Shown piece by piece: positions 24,358 through 30,510 of a DNA stretch of 44,857 bases. Within the stretch, counting starts at the first letter, position 1; the number at the start of each line of letters is the position of its first letter. A model generated the notes under the pieces. That model saw only the letters and a list, made by a program, of their open reading frames with translations. It was not told the origin of the DNA and did no database searches. Source of the DNA: an uncultured bacterium (GTDB lineage: Bacteria > Patescibacteriota > Minisyncoccia > Phycocordibacterales > UBA11359); assembly GCA_903831815.1 (NCBI GenBank), contig CAIKZC010000009.1, positions 69,576 to 114,432 of the forward strand, given 5' to 3'. The position numbers and the translations under genes were made by a program.

Positions 24358-24382
24358 ATTGTTTTGTATTTTTGCGTAAATT

Positions 24383-24411
24383 TTGACGAAAGGCGTATCC
24401 CCTGTTATGAT
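24383..24411 (+). promoter_or_regulatory. def promoter, leaderless geometry
   Basis: TTGACG (24383-24388) and TATGAT (24406-24411), spacing 17, with an extended TG (24403-24404). The -10 ends 6 nt before the def ATG. Confidence 0.75.
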
Positions 24412-24417
24412 TTGGGT

Positions 24418-24990
24418 ATGGTTAAGATACTTCAGAAAGAGGACAAACTTTTGCGCAAAACCGCCGAAACGGTGGATTTGGCGTTCATTGGCACTCCAGA
24501 ATTCAAGAAAATCACTTCTGACATGCATGACGCCATTATGAGCCAAGATGATGCCGTAGCTGTGGCTGCTCCGCAGATTGGAGTTTTGAAAAGAATCTTT
24601 GCCATTTCCGGTCGCGTTTTTGATAATTTTGAAATAAAGGAAAACCCGCATCCGGATCTCATTTTCGTTAATCCAGAGATCATTAAACTTTCCAAAGACA
24701 AGAAAATTATGACCGAAGGATGTTTATCGGTACGATACTTGTATGGAAAAATTCGTCGAGCTTCGCGCGCGACGATTCGGGCGTATGATGAACACGGCGA
24801 AAAAATAGAACGGGGTGCATCGGGACTTGTAGCGCAAATCTTCCAACATGAAGTTGATCACTTGAACGGCGTGCTCTTTATTGACACCGCCAAAGACTTG
24901 CAAGATATTCCTCCGGAGAAATTACATATTCACAAAAAAGTTGAACCAAAAACCGGACACAAGCCGGAACACAAACATACCCATGAATAA
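24418..24990 (+). CDS. def: Peptide deformylase
   Basis: A 190-residue metalloenzyme removing the formyl group from nascent N-terminal Met. All three motifs are present: VAVAAPQIG (residues 47-55), EGCLS (metal ligand C102) and HEVDH (H144, catalytic E145, H148). ATG 24418 is supported by homology and by the promoter; a longer frame from 24316 would include the terminator of the previous gene. The C-terminal tail is His- and Lys-rich (last about 20 residues hold five His), which could buffer metal. It overlaps fmt by 8 nt, pairing the enzymes that add and remove the formyl group. Confidence 0.95.
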   Translation: MVKILQKEDKLLRKTAETVDLAFIGTPEFKKITSDMHDAIMSQDDAVAVAAPQIGVLKRIFAISGRVFDNFEIKENPHPDLIFVNPEIIKLSKDKKIMTEGCLSVRYLYGKIRRASRATIRAYDEHGEKIERGASGLVAQIFQHEVDHLNGVLFIDTAKDLQDIPPEKLHIHKKVEPKTGHKPEHKHTHE

Positions 24991-25894
24991 TTCCGACGCT
25001 CAAAAAATCGCATTTTTTGGCACGCCGCAATTTGCCGTGACAATTTTGGAAGAATTGAAAACCGCCGGTCTCATGCCGGCGCTTATTATCACCGCGCCGG
25101 ACAAACCCCAAGGTCGTGGCATGATTATGACACCCCCACCAGTTAAAGTTTGGGCCGAGATTAACAAGATAAAAGTCATTCAACCGACGACTCTCAAAGA
25201 AAACGCCGATGAGAAAAATTCGCCGATGTCGCAACTCGCCGAACTCACTAACCAACCTTGGGATCTTTTTATTGTCGCCGCTTACGGCAAAATTATTCCG
25301 GAAAACATTTTGGGAATTCCGAAACACAAAACACTTAACGTTCATCCTTCCCTACTACCTAAATTGCGCGGGCCTTCGCCTATTGAAACAACAATTTTAA
25401 ATGATGATCGAGATGTCGGCGTTACCATAATGCGTTTGGATAAAGAAATGGATCACGGGCCGATTGTGGCACAGGAGAAATTGCCACCCGAAAAAAACAC
25501 AGAAGGAAACGAGGTGTGGCCTATTAACGCGACGATTCTCGAAAACGCCGCCGCGATAGCTGGCGGCGCACTTCTCGCCCAAACTATTCCGAATTGGATT
25601 GCCGGAAAAATCGTCGAAAAAGAACAAGATCACACCAAAGCCACTTATTGCAAAAAAATCACAAAAGCAGACGGTCTCATCGACCTTTTCACCGACCCTT
25701 ACCAAAATTATCTCAAGATTTGCGCTTACTCAGGTTGGCCCGGCACACACTTCTTTCAAAAGAGCGTCGGAAAAAACATTCGAGTCACCATCAAAAAAGC
25801 CCACTACAAAGACGGCCAATTAACTATTGAAACTGTAGTGCCAGAAGGCAAATCTGAAATGCCTTATCAAGATTTTTTGCGAGGGATAAAATAA
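24983..25894 (+). CDS. fmt: Methionyl-tRNA formyltransferase
   Basis: A 303-residue enzyme that formylates initiator Met-tRNA. Family blocks are IAFFGTPQFAV at the start, ITAPDKPQGRG, VAAYGKIIP, and LNVHPSLLPKLRGPSPIE holding the catalytic Asn-His region. The C-terminal OB-like domain is short. The start ATG 24983 lies inside the end of def. The 3' end overlaps the convergent hibernation-factor gene by 28 nt. Confidence 0.95.
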   Translation: MNNSDAQKIAFFGTPQFAVTILEELKTAGLMPALIITAPDKPQGRGMIMTPPPVKVWAEINKIKVIQPTTLKENADEKNSPMSQLAELTNQPWDLFIVAAYGKIIPENILGIPKHKTLNVHPSLLPKLRGPSPIETTILNDDRDVGVTIMRLDKEMDHGPIVAQEKLPPEKNTEGNEVWPINATILENAAAIAGGALLAQTIPNWIAGKIVEKEQDHTKATYCKKITKADGLIDLFTDPYQNYLKICAYSGWPGTHFFQKSVGKNIRVTIKKAHYKDGQLTIETVVPEGKSEMPYQDFLRGIK

Positions 25895-26253
25895 GAACCG
25901 ACTTGCTGAAAAAGACGTTTAGTTCGAGCGGCACTGCGTCTGATAATATCTTTTCTTTTGGTATTTTGCTTTTTTAATTCACTCAAAATTTCATCTTTCA
26001 CTTCATCAATAGCTGCGTACAAGTCATCATGATCAGCGGAGGCAAACAAACGTTTGTTTGGCAATAAAATAATAATTTCAGCCCTGAACCCTTGTCCTTT
26101 TCGTTGTCTATGGTCTCTCCTAATATCAACTTCGATAAGAGTTTCTGGCGGAACGTTTTGCAATAAGTGTTCAATAGTGACAAGTTTCTTTTCGATATAA
26201 GACGAGATTGAATCCGTTAACTCTATACCATGCGTGTTTGTTCGAATATTCAT
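25867..26253 (-). CDS. hpf: Ribosome hibernation promoting factor (short HPF/RaiA)
   Basis: A 128-residue protein of the S30AE/YfiA family: MNIRTNTHGIELTDSISSYIEKKL, then a beta strand set with EVDIRRDH and the ADHDDLYAAIDEVKDEI helix. It binds the 30S decoding region and stores ribosomes when growth stops. It lacks the C-terminal dimerisation domain of long HPF. The C-terminal extension is Lys/Arg-rich. ATG 26253 fits the family start; a TTG 9 nt upstream is the alternative. It overlaps fmt tail to tail. Confidence 0.9.
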   Translation of the reverse strand: MNIRTNTHGIELTDSISSYIEKKLVTIEHLLQNVPPETLIEVDIRRDHRQRKGQGFRAEIIILLPNKRLFASADHDDLYAAIDEVKDEILSELKKQNTKRKDIIRRSAARTKRLFQQVGSYFIPRKKS

Positions 26254-26327
26254 ACTAAACAATTATTAATTTAATAATGTCGTACTACAACCGCGCTTCT
26301 CTATACTCTATTATACCGAACTTGCCA

Positions 26328-26567
26328 TCACTTTGTTACACTTTTTTCTACATCAACACTTAAAAGTTTGCTTGGCGAGTGGTGACCGCTAATTATTCGC
26401 ACCTGCGCTGGTTTTATTTTGTATTCCCTAGCCACAATTTCTAAGATTCGTTTATTGGCCAAATTTTGTTTGGCTTTTTCGCGCACAAAAATTTTGAAGT
26501 AATTAGGCTTCTCTAAAACCACTTCCTCTTTTTTAGCACCGGCCACTACCCTGACTTTAATATACAT
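26328..26567 (-). CDS. DUF167 (YggU-type) small protein
   Basis: A 79-residue protein with the DUF167 pattern: IKVRVVAGAKKEEV, FKIFVREKAKQNLANKRI and IISGHHSPSKLLSV. Function is unknown. ATG 26567 is chosen over an upstream in-frame start at 26624 because homologues begin here and because TACTAT lies 6 nt before it. Confidence 0.87.
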   Translation of the reverse strand: MYIKVRVVAGAKKEEVVLEKPNYFKIFVREKAKQNLANKRILEIVAREYKIKPAQVRIISGHHSPSKLLSVDVEKSVTK

Positions 26568-26573
26568 ATATTG

Positions 26574-26579
26574 ATAGTA
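26574..26579 (-). promoter_or_regulatory. -10 box of the DUF167 gene, leaderless geometry
   Basis: TACTAT on the minus strand, exactly 6 nt before the ATG. Confidence 0.45.
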
Positions 26580-26618
26580 CCATAAATATATAACCCCGCT
26601 GGCAAGACAACGCCTGTA

Positions 26619-26646
26619 TTGCAAACTTGCGTTTTTTAGCTATACT
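26619..26646 (+). promoter_or_regulatory. Promoter of the split tRNA-Asn
   Basis: TTGCAA (26619-26624) and TATACT (26641-26646), spacing 16. A start near 26653 gives a leader of about 65 nt before the tRNA. Confidence 0.65.
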
Positions 26647-26717
26647 ATTCCTTGTAGCCCAAATCCCGCAAATCCTTTTGCCCGAATCAAGCTACTTGTT
26701 TTTTAACAAACAAATAT

Positions 26718-27027
26718 TCCGCGATAGCTCAATGGTAGAGCAATCGACTGTGGTTACGCAGCTTCCTAAAGAAATTTAGGAATGTAAACAAGGTGAATTG
26801 CTGGAAATCCTTTCAAGGACAATCAGCAGCCAAGCGAGACAATCTGTCTAGAAGGTTCAGAGACTATCCCTTCGGGGAGTAGTTCCGTCAGATTCTAAAA
26901 GACGGCACGAAGCGCCTTGCACCTACAACGACAATCCGTCGTCATGGTGATGATATAGTCCATCCCTAGAAGTAATTTTAGGACAAATGTAATCGATTGG
27001 TTCCTGGTTCGAGTCCAGGTCGCGGAG
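26718..27027 (+). tRNA. tRNA-Asn (GUU) interrupted by a group I intron
   Basis: The exons are 26718-26751 and 26990-27027. Joined, they form a 72-nt cloverleaf: acceptor TCCGCGA/TCGCGGA with discriminator G, D arm GCTC-AATGGTAG-AGC, anticodon arm ATCGA-CTGTTAA-TCGAT with anticodon GTT, and T arm CCTGG-TTCGAGT-CCAGG. CCA is not encoded. The intron lies between positions 35 and 36 of the anticodon, so no functional Asn tRNA exists until it is spliced out. Confidence 0.93.
26752..26989 (+). other. Group I self-splicing intron (238 nt) in tRNA-Asn
   Basis: The 5' exon ends in U and the intron ends in G, the group I rule. P1 forms between exon CUGU (26748-26751) and the guide GCAG (26758-26761), with the expected U-G wobble at the splice site. 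P2 is a hairpin 26763-26770 with 26775-26782. Conserved core elements appear in order: P near 26796-26807, Q near 26821-26835, R GTTCAGAGACTA (26855-26866) and S GATATAGTCC (26952-26961), where GACTA and TAGTC form P7. No homing endonuclease ORF is present, so mobility is not encoded in the intron itself. Confidence 0.93.
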
Positions 27028-27095
27028 CCTGTATACAAATTAACAATGTGACAATTTTAGGTGTTGCACCTCAGACTAGAATTCGACGGGCAAAT

Positions 27096-27124
27096 TTGAC
27101 ATATCACGTATTGTCTGCTATATT
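27096..27124 (+). promoter_or_regulatory. Promoter of the 27177-27702 pair
   Basis: Perfect TTGACA (27096-27101) and TATATT (27119-27124), spacing 17, with extended TGC before the -10. Confidence 0.8.
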
Positions 27125-27176
27125 TTTTAAAGTGTTAAGCATGGTCTTTCACTTCACAAACAATAGGAGCTACGCG

Positions 27177-27449
27177 ATGTCCAAACTTAACGGTCCCGTC
27201 TGCCTCGTCACTGTTCCATTCAACCAGTTGGCAAATATGGCCGTCTTTGCCAAAGCCCATCGGCTTCAGACCGTGTTCTACGGTTCGTTCCAGGGAACTT
27301 CTGAGTGGCTAGTGTATTGTCAAATCGGCGAATGGCCGCATGAGTATCCCATGTATCTTGAGGGTACCGGCATTACCATCGAAGACTTTACGGACGATGT
27401 CGTTTTGGCAAGACTCCTGCCACGCACCGAGTGGGAAATCGGTCTCTGA
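27177..27449 (+). CDS. Unknown 90-residue protein (SD-led cassette)
   Basis: No family is recognised. It is a small alpha/beta-type sequence (VCLVTVPFNQLANMAVFAKAH; EWLVYCQIGEWPHEYP) with no membrane span. ATG 27177 follows TAGGAG by 7 nt. It lies 40 nt before the 27490 gene with no terminator between, so the two form an operon, the only cassette unit here with two genes. Confidence 0.68.
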   Translation: MSKLNGPVCLVTVPFNQLANMAVFAKAHRLQTVFYGSFQGTSEWLVYCQIGEWPHEYPMYLEGTGITIEDFTDDVVLARLLPRTEWEIGL

Positions 27450-27489
27450 TTGATCGCAAACCACCAACCCAACACGGGAAGGAACTGGG

Positions 27490-27702
27490 GTGCCGCTCAT
27501 TACCTATAAGAGTGACGAGAATGGAAAGAAACTGGCGACAGACTTAGGTCTCAGCCAAGTTGCAACTGTCCGCTTGGCCATCGATTTGTTGGCCAAGCTG
27601 TCGACAGAACTTTCACAAGGAGCGAGATTGCTCATCCGAGGAACAGATGGTAAAGAAAAGGAAATCATCGTTCCACAGTTGAAGACGAAGCGACACAAAT
27701 GA
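27490..27702 (+). CDS. Small protein resembling ribbon-helix-helix regulators (SD-led)
   Basis: A 70-residue protein from a GTG start with AAGGA 6 nt upstream. The segment LATDLGLSQVATVRLAIDLL, followed by LSQGARLLIRGTDGKEKEII, resembles small regulators in which a helix pair precedes a beta hairpin. That likeness is weak and by eye only. If correct it could regulate its own unit with the 27177 partner. Confidence 0.6.
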   Translation: MPLITYKSDENGKKLATDLGLSQVATVRLAIDLLAKLSTELSQGARLLIRGTDGKEKEIIVPQLKTKRHK

Positions 27703-27741
27703 TAGTATCCCTATCGGTTAAAAGTGAACCTTAAACTTTAG

Positions 27742-27762
27742 AGCTCCACCAGGGGCTTTTTA
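27742..27762 (+). terminator. Terminator of the 27177-27702 unit
   Basis: AGCTCC (27742-27747) pairs with GGGGCT (27752-27757) around a 4-nt loop, followed by a short T run. Weaker than the other cassette terminators. Confidence 0.65.
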
Positions 27763-27764
27763 TT

Positions 27765-27790
27765 TTACTTCCCTTTCACACAGGTTCGAA
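27765..27790 (+). repeat. Direct repeat copy 1 flanking the 27910 gene
   Basis: A 26-nt block differing at one position from 28567-28592. It starts TTACTTCCC and ends GTTCGAA. The two copies are 802 nt apart and enclose the promoter, gene and terminator of the 27910 unit. Confidence 0.75.
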
Positions 27791-27814
27791 CATTTTCCAA
27801 GATGCGGAGCATTA

Positions 27815-27843
27815 TTGACACACATCATTAAATAATGTACTTT
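27815..27843 (+). promoter_or_regulatory. Promoter of the 27910 gene
   Basis: Perfect TTGACA (27815-27820) and TACTTT (27838-27843), spacing 17, with TG directly before the -10. Confidence 0.7.
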
Positions 27844-27909
27844 ACATCTTGGAAGTTTGCTCTTGGAGTGTTTTCAAGGCAATTAAGGGTAATTAGCAAA
27901 GGAGTCACC

Positions 27910-28494
27910 ATGCCACTCGTACGTCTTGTCCATAAGGGAGTCAGATTCCCAACGCCCACTCGATTAGAGAAGATCAAGGGGATAATCAAGGAAATCGTCG
28001 CTGGAGCGCTGACTTGTCCTGACTCCGGCGGTGAACTGGTTCCGAAGGAAGTGGAAGTTGAAGTGAAGGTTAGCGAACTCGGCGACTCCCTTCACGAACG
28101 TTATGCTGTCATGTTCTATATCGACGCCAACGACTTCCCATCCCGCAAGGAGAATCTGCAGTCGAGGAGTAACGCTATTGCCGTGAAGATCAGCACGATC
28201 CCGGAGTTCCATGGTATGAGCGGGTTCGTCTGGGTCAGACTTTTCCCTGCGGCATTCACCGATTTTGCTCAGACCGCGCAATACGCCAAGTTGCTCGAGC
28301 AATTCGAACAGCGCCGCACCAAGAACCGCAAAATCAAGAGGAAGGACAACACCTCGCTCCGAGCCGGGTCGCCGATGTATTTCTACTGCGTTGGGTGCGG
28401 CGCCGAAATGACCGTACCGGAGAATTACACGGCACGAGCATCAAGCCACTGCGATGCATGCGGTGAACTGAAAAAATTGGGTTTGCTGAAATAG
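27910..28494 (+). CDS. Unknown protein with C-terminal zinc ribbon (SD-led cassette)
   Basis: A 194-residue protein. The N-terminal part is a mixed alpha/beta domain of about 110 residues; a basic linker (EQRRTKNRKIKRKDN) leads to a C-terminal zinc ribbon with CVGCG and CDACG knuckles 23 residues apart. Zinc ribbons of this sort bind nucleic acid or proteins. ATG 27910 follows AAAGGAG (27898-27904) by 5 nt; a longer frame from 27835 starts before the SD, inside the promoter. Near-identical 26-nt direct repeats flank the unit. Confidence 0.75.
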   Translation: MPLVRLVHKGVRFPTPTRLEKIKGIIKEIVAGALTCPDSGGELVPKEVEVEVKVSELGDSLHERYAVMFYIDANDFPSRKENLQSRSNAIAVKISTIPEFHGMSGFVWVRLFPAAFTDFAQTAQYAKLLEQFEQRRTKNRKIKRKDNTSLRAGSPMYFYCVGCGAEMTVPENYTARASSHCDACGELKKLGLLK

Positions 28495-28517
28495 CAGAAC
28501 CCATGCATAAACTCGCA

Positions 28518-28555
28518 AGGCCGCCCGACCACCTAGGTCTGGCGGCCTCTTTTTT
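28518..28555 (+). terminator. Terminator of the 27910 gene
   Basis: An 8-bp GC-rich stem (28518-28525 with 28541-28548) plus an inner GACC/GGTC stem, then a T run. Confidence 0.87.
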
Positions 28556-28566
28556 ATACAAAAAAG

Positions 28567-28592
28567 TTACTTCCCTTTCACACATGTTCGAA
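28567..28592 (+). repeat. Direct repeat copy 2 flanking the 27910 gene
   Basis: Matches 27765-27790 at 25 of 26 positions. It lies upstream of the 28698 gene, so it might instead be shared control DNA of two neighbouring units. Confidence 0.75.
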
Positions 28593-28697
28593 AGTTTTGT
28601 GTAATAAATCATCTAGTGATACGGCATGGCGTCGGGTTGTTCCGTGTAGCTAGTTCTTTTTGGAGATTAGAGATACAAACACAAGAGGAGGCGCGCA

Positions 28698-28916
28698 ATG
28701 GAGTGTAGCGATCGAAATTGTGACGGGCAGATCTGTATGAACAAAGGAGTTGATTTAAGTATAGGAGCTAGGGCGGTCATGTTCGTGTTTCCGTGTAGCA
28801 AATGCGGGAAGATGCATTATGCCAATGGATCGGAAGCCAAGGTGAGCAATCAAGAAGGAAGGAATATTATTTCGGAGGGAAGCAAAAGCGAGTCGCAATC
28901 ATTAAGATCAAACTGA
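28698..28916 (+). CDS. Small Cys-rich putative zinc protein (SD-led cassette)
   Basis: A 72-residue protein with five Cys in pairs or near pairs (C3, C8, C13, and CSKC at about residues 34-37 followed by HY), consistent with a small zinc knuckle. The last 30 residues are Ser- and charge-rich and probably disordered. No family is recognised. ATG follows GAGGAGG (28685-28691) by 6 nt. A 10-bp terminator follows. Confidence 0.65.
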   Translation: MECSDRNCDGQICMNKGVDLSIGARAVMFVFPCSKCGKMHYANGSEAKVSNQEGRNIISEGSKSESQSLRSN

Positions 28917-28953
28917 GGATGTTCGCGTCGATCTGCAGGTGACGATATCTCGA

Positions 28954-28982
28954 GCCTTGCACGTTTCGTGCAAGGCATTTTT
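28954..28982 (+). terminator. Terminator of the 28698 gene
   Basis: A 10-bp perfect stem (28954-28963 with 28967-28976), TTT loop, then A and a T run. Confidence 0.88.
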
Positions 28983-29064
28983 ATTGCGTCGCAGTCCGGT
29001 AAATAATCTCGTATTTACACGGCATCATATAAGAAATCTGTTCTCAAAAAATTAAGGAGTTTAT

Positions 29065-29616
29065 ATGGACATCGGCATACAAAGCCCGGAGATTGTTGAG
29101 GCATTACTAGCCAAACGTCATATTCTACTTCAAGGACCTGTTGAGGGCTTGCTTCAGGCGAGAATCACCCGTCTAATACTTTACCTAAACGCTCTTGATG
29201 ACAGACCGATTACACTTCTCATCGACAGCGGTGGAGGAGAAACCGAAACAAGTCTCTTGATTTGTGATGCAATTGAGCAATCACACGCAGTAGTATCGGG
29301 ACTGGTAGTCGCAGACGTATTCTCGGCCGCATTTAGAATCCTTCAATCATGCCACCGAAGATTGGCTTACCCTAGAGCTCGTCTCCAGTTCCATGCACCG
29401 GCAACCAACGGCAAAAGAGTTGATGAAGACAATTGGAATAAGTACATCATTAGGATTCATGAACTTCACGAGGAGCAACTCCACGTTTACGCCAAGAGGA
29501 GCAAACAGTCGATAAGATCGTTGCGAAAATGGGCGAAGGAACAAAAGTTCTTCACGGCAGCCGAAGCACTCAAGCTCGGTTTCCTTGATGAATTGGTCCA
29601 GCCACCCAAGAAGTAA
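29065..29616 (+). CDS. ClpP-like serine protease-fold protein (SD-led cassette)
   Basis: A 183-residue protein with the ClpP/crotonase layout. ITLLIDSGGGETETSLLICDAI matches the oxyanion-side glycine strand. S87 in VFSAAF and H110 in LQFHAP align with the catalytic Ser and His. The ending KFFTAAEALKLGFLDEL matches the ClpP C-terminal helix. The third triad residue (Asp in ClpP) appears to be replaced, with Trp at the aligned place. It has no clp ATPase neighbour. ATG follows AAGGAG by 5 nt; a terminator follows. It could be a peptidase with unusual catalysis or a non-catalytic partner of a main ClpP. Confidence 0.8.
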   Translation: MDIGIQSPEIVEALLAKRHILLQGPVEGLLQARITRLILYLNALDDRPITLLIDSGGGETETSLLICDAIEQSHAVVSGLVVADVFSAAFRILQSCHRRLAYPRARLQFHAPATNGKRVDEDNWNKYIIRIHELHEEQLHVYAKRSKQSIRSLRKWAKEQKFFTAAEALKLGFLDELVQPPKK

Positions 29617-29633
29617 AGCCACTCAATCTTTTT

Positions 29634-29666
29634 GGATCACCCAACCTGCTAGGTGGTCCTTTTTTA
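29634..29666 (+). terminator. Terminator of the ClpP-like gene
   Basis: An 8-bp stem with one T-G pair (29634-29641 with 29652-29659) and a six-T run. Confidence 0.82.
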
Positions 29667-29685
29667 TTCACTTTTTTTATTATCA

Positions 29686-29793
29686 TTATACTTCTTCACT
29701 ATCGAGTTTTGCAGCCGCTTCACGTGTAGAAACCGATTTGCCCATCATAAATAATGTAAATAAAGCGCGTAAAACCGGCGGCAGGATTGGCAT
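29686..29793 (-). CDS. Possible 35-residue hydrophobic peptide
   Basis: A short minus-strand frame with an N-terminal hydrophobic half and a charged C-terminus (STREAAAKLDSEEV). No SD and no clear promoter are visible. It fills an otherwise empty gap between a terminator and the 29853 gene. Weakly supported. Confidence 0.25.
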   Translation of the reverse strand: MPILPPVLRALFTLFMMGKSVSTREAAAKLDSEEV

Positions 29794-29852
29794 CCAAACG
29801 CACCAAGTGCAATCTTTTCTAATTTATAATATAATTTAGTACAACAAATAAT

Positions 29853-30134
29853 ATGCAACCAGAAAACTTTAAACCGGAGGAATCTAAATTAGCCCAACTT
29901 TTTTTAAACAGAGCAGATGGAGGTTGGCGCTACGCCGGACCTGAAGAACTCACTGAAAGTAAGTTTTCCACTCAAAGTTGTAAAATCGAAGAAGTGCCTA
30001 AGCAAACCGCGGATCAGATCAAAGAAAAATATATTCAGATTGCAAAAGGACTGCAACCTGATGACGACTTTGAAGTTGAACTTGAACCTGACAAAGAAAA
30101 ATGTTTAGTTTTTATTCGTAAAATTTCAAAATAG
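29853..30134 (+). CDS. Unknown acidic 93-residue protein
   Basis: No family is recognised. It is charged, with a GGWRYAG motif and a predicted helix-strand C-terminus (DFEVELEPDKEKCLVFIRK). A TATAAT-rich stretch lies about 20 nt upstream and no SD is present. It is 4 nt upstream of a membrane protein gene and probably co-transcribed with it. Confidence 0.65.
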   Translation: MQPENFKPEESKLAQLFLNRADGGWRYAGPEELTESKFSTQSCKIEEVPKQTADQIKEKYIQIAKGLQPDDDFEVELEPDKEKCLVFIRKISK

Positions 30135-30138
30135 CTTT

Positions 30139-30510
30139 ATGAAAGATGCTTTGGGTTGGGGTTTTATTCTTTGGTTCATTGGTTACGTACTTGGAATCGT
30201 GCTTTTTGCGTTTGTGTCCCCTGCCGTGCTTGGGTGGATAATTATGCCAATCGGTATAATTATTACGCTCTGGGTTTTATTTAAAAAAATAAAAAGCGAT
30301 TCGTTTCAACACTACGTTATCATTGCAATTGCCTGGACCCTGATTGCAATCGTTTTTGATTATTTATTTTTGGTTTTAATTTTCAAACCGACTGACTACT
30401 ATAAATTGGATGTTTACCTTTACTATGGATTAACTTTCGTTCTGCCAATCATTGCCGGGTTGAAAAAGAAATCCCTGGCCGATAAATCTCGTCTTAATCA
30501 AGCTATTTAA
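30139..30510 (+). CDS. Unknown four-span membrane protein
   Basis: A 123-residue protein with four predicted membrane spans (about residues 6-26, 30-48, 60-82 and 92-110). No family is recognised. It follows the 29853 gene by 4 nt and overlaps the 3' end of the convergent polymerase gene by 8 nt. Confidence 0.7.
   Translation: MKDALGWGFILWFIGYVLGIVLFAFVSPAVLGWIIMPIGIIITLWVLFKKIKSDSFQHYVIIAIAWTLIAIVFDYLFLVLIFKPTDYYKLDVYLYYGLTFVLPIIAGLKKKSLADKSRLNQAI

Noticed and set aside
24316-24417. Longer start for peptide deformylase
   Set aside because: It would include the terminator of the previous gene and the def promoter; family homology begins at 24418.
26752-26989. Group II or archaeal bulge-helix-bulge intron in tRNA-Asn
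   Set aside because: The intron lacks group II domain V and GUGYG start, and the boundaries and P/Q/R/S elements fit group I.
27835-27909. N-terminal extension of the 27910 gene
   Set aside because: The extended start lies within the promoter (just upstream of its -10 box) and before the SD at 27898-27904.
29585-29839. 84-residue plus-strand frame after the ClpP-like gene
   Set aside because: It runs through the terminator at 29634-29666 and has low-complexity Phe/Ser sequence.
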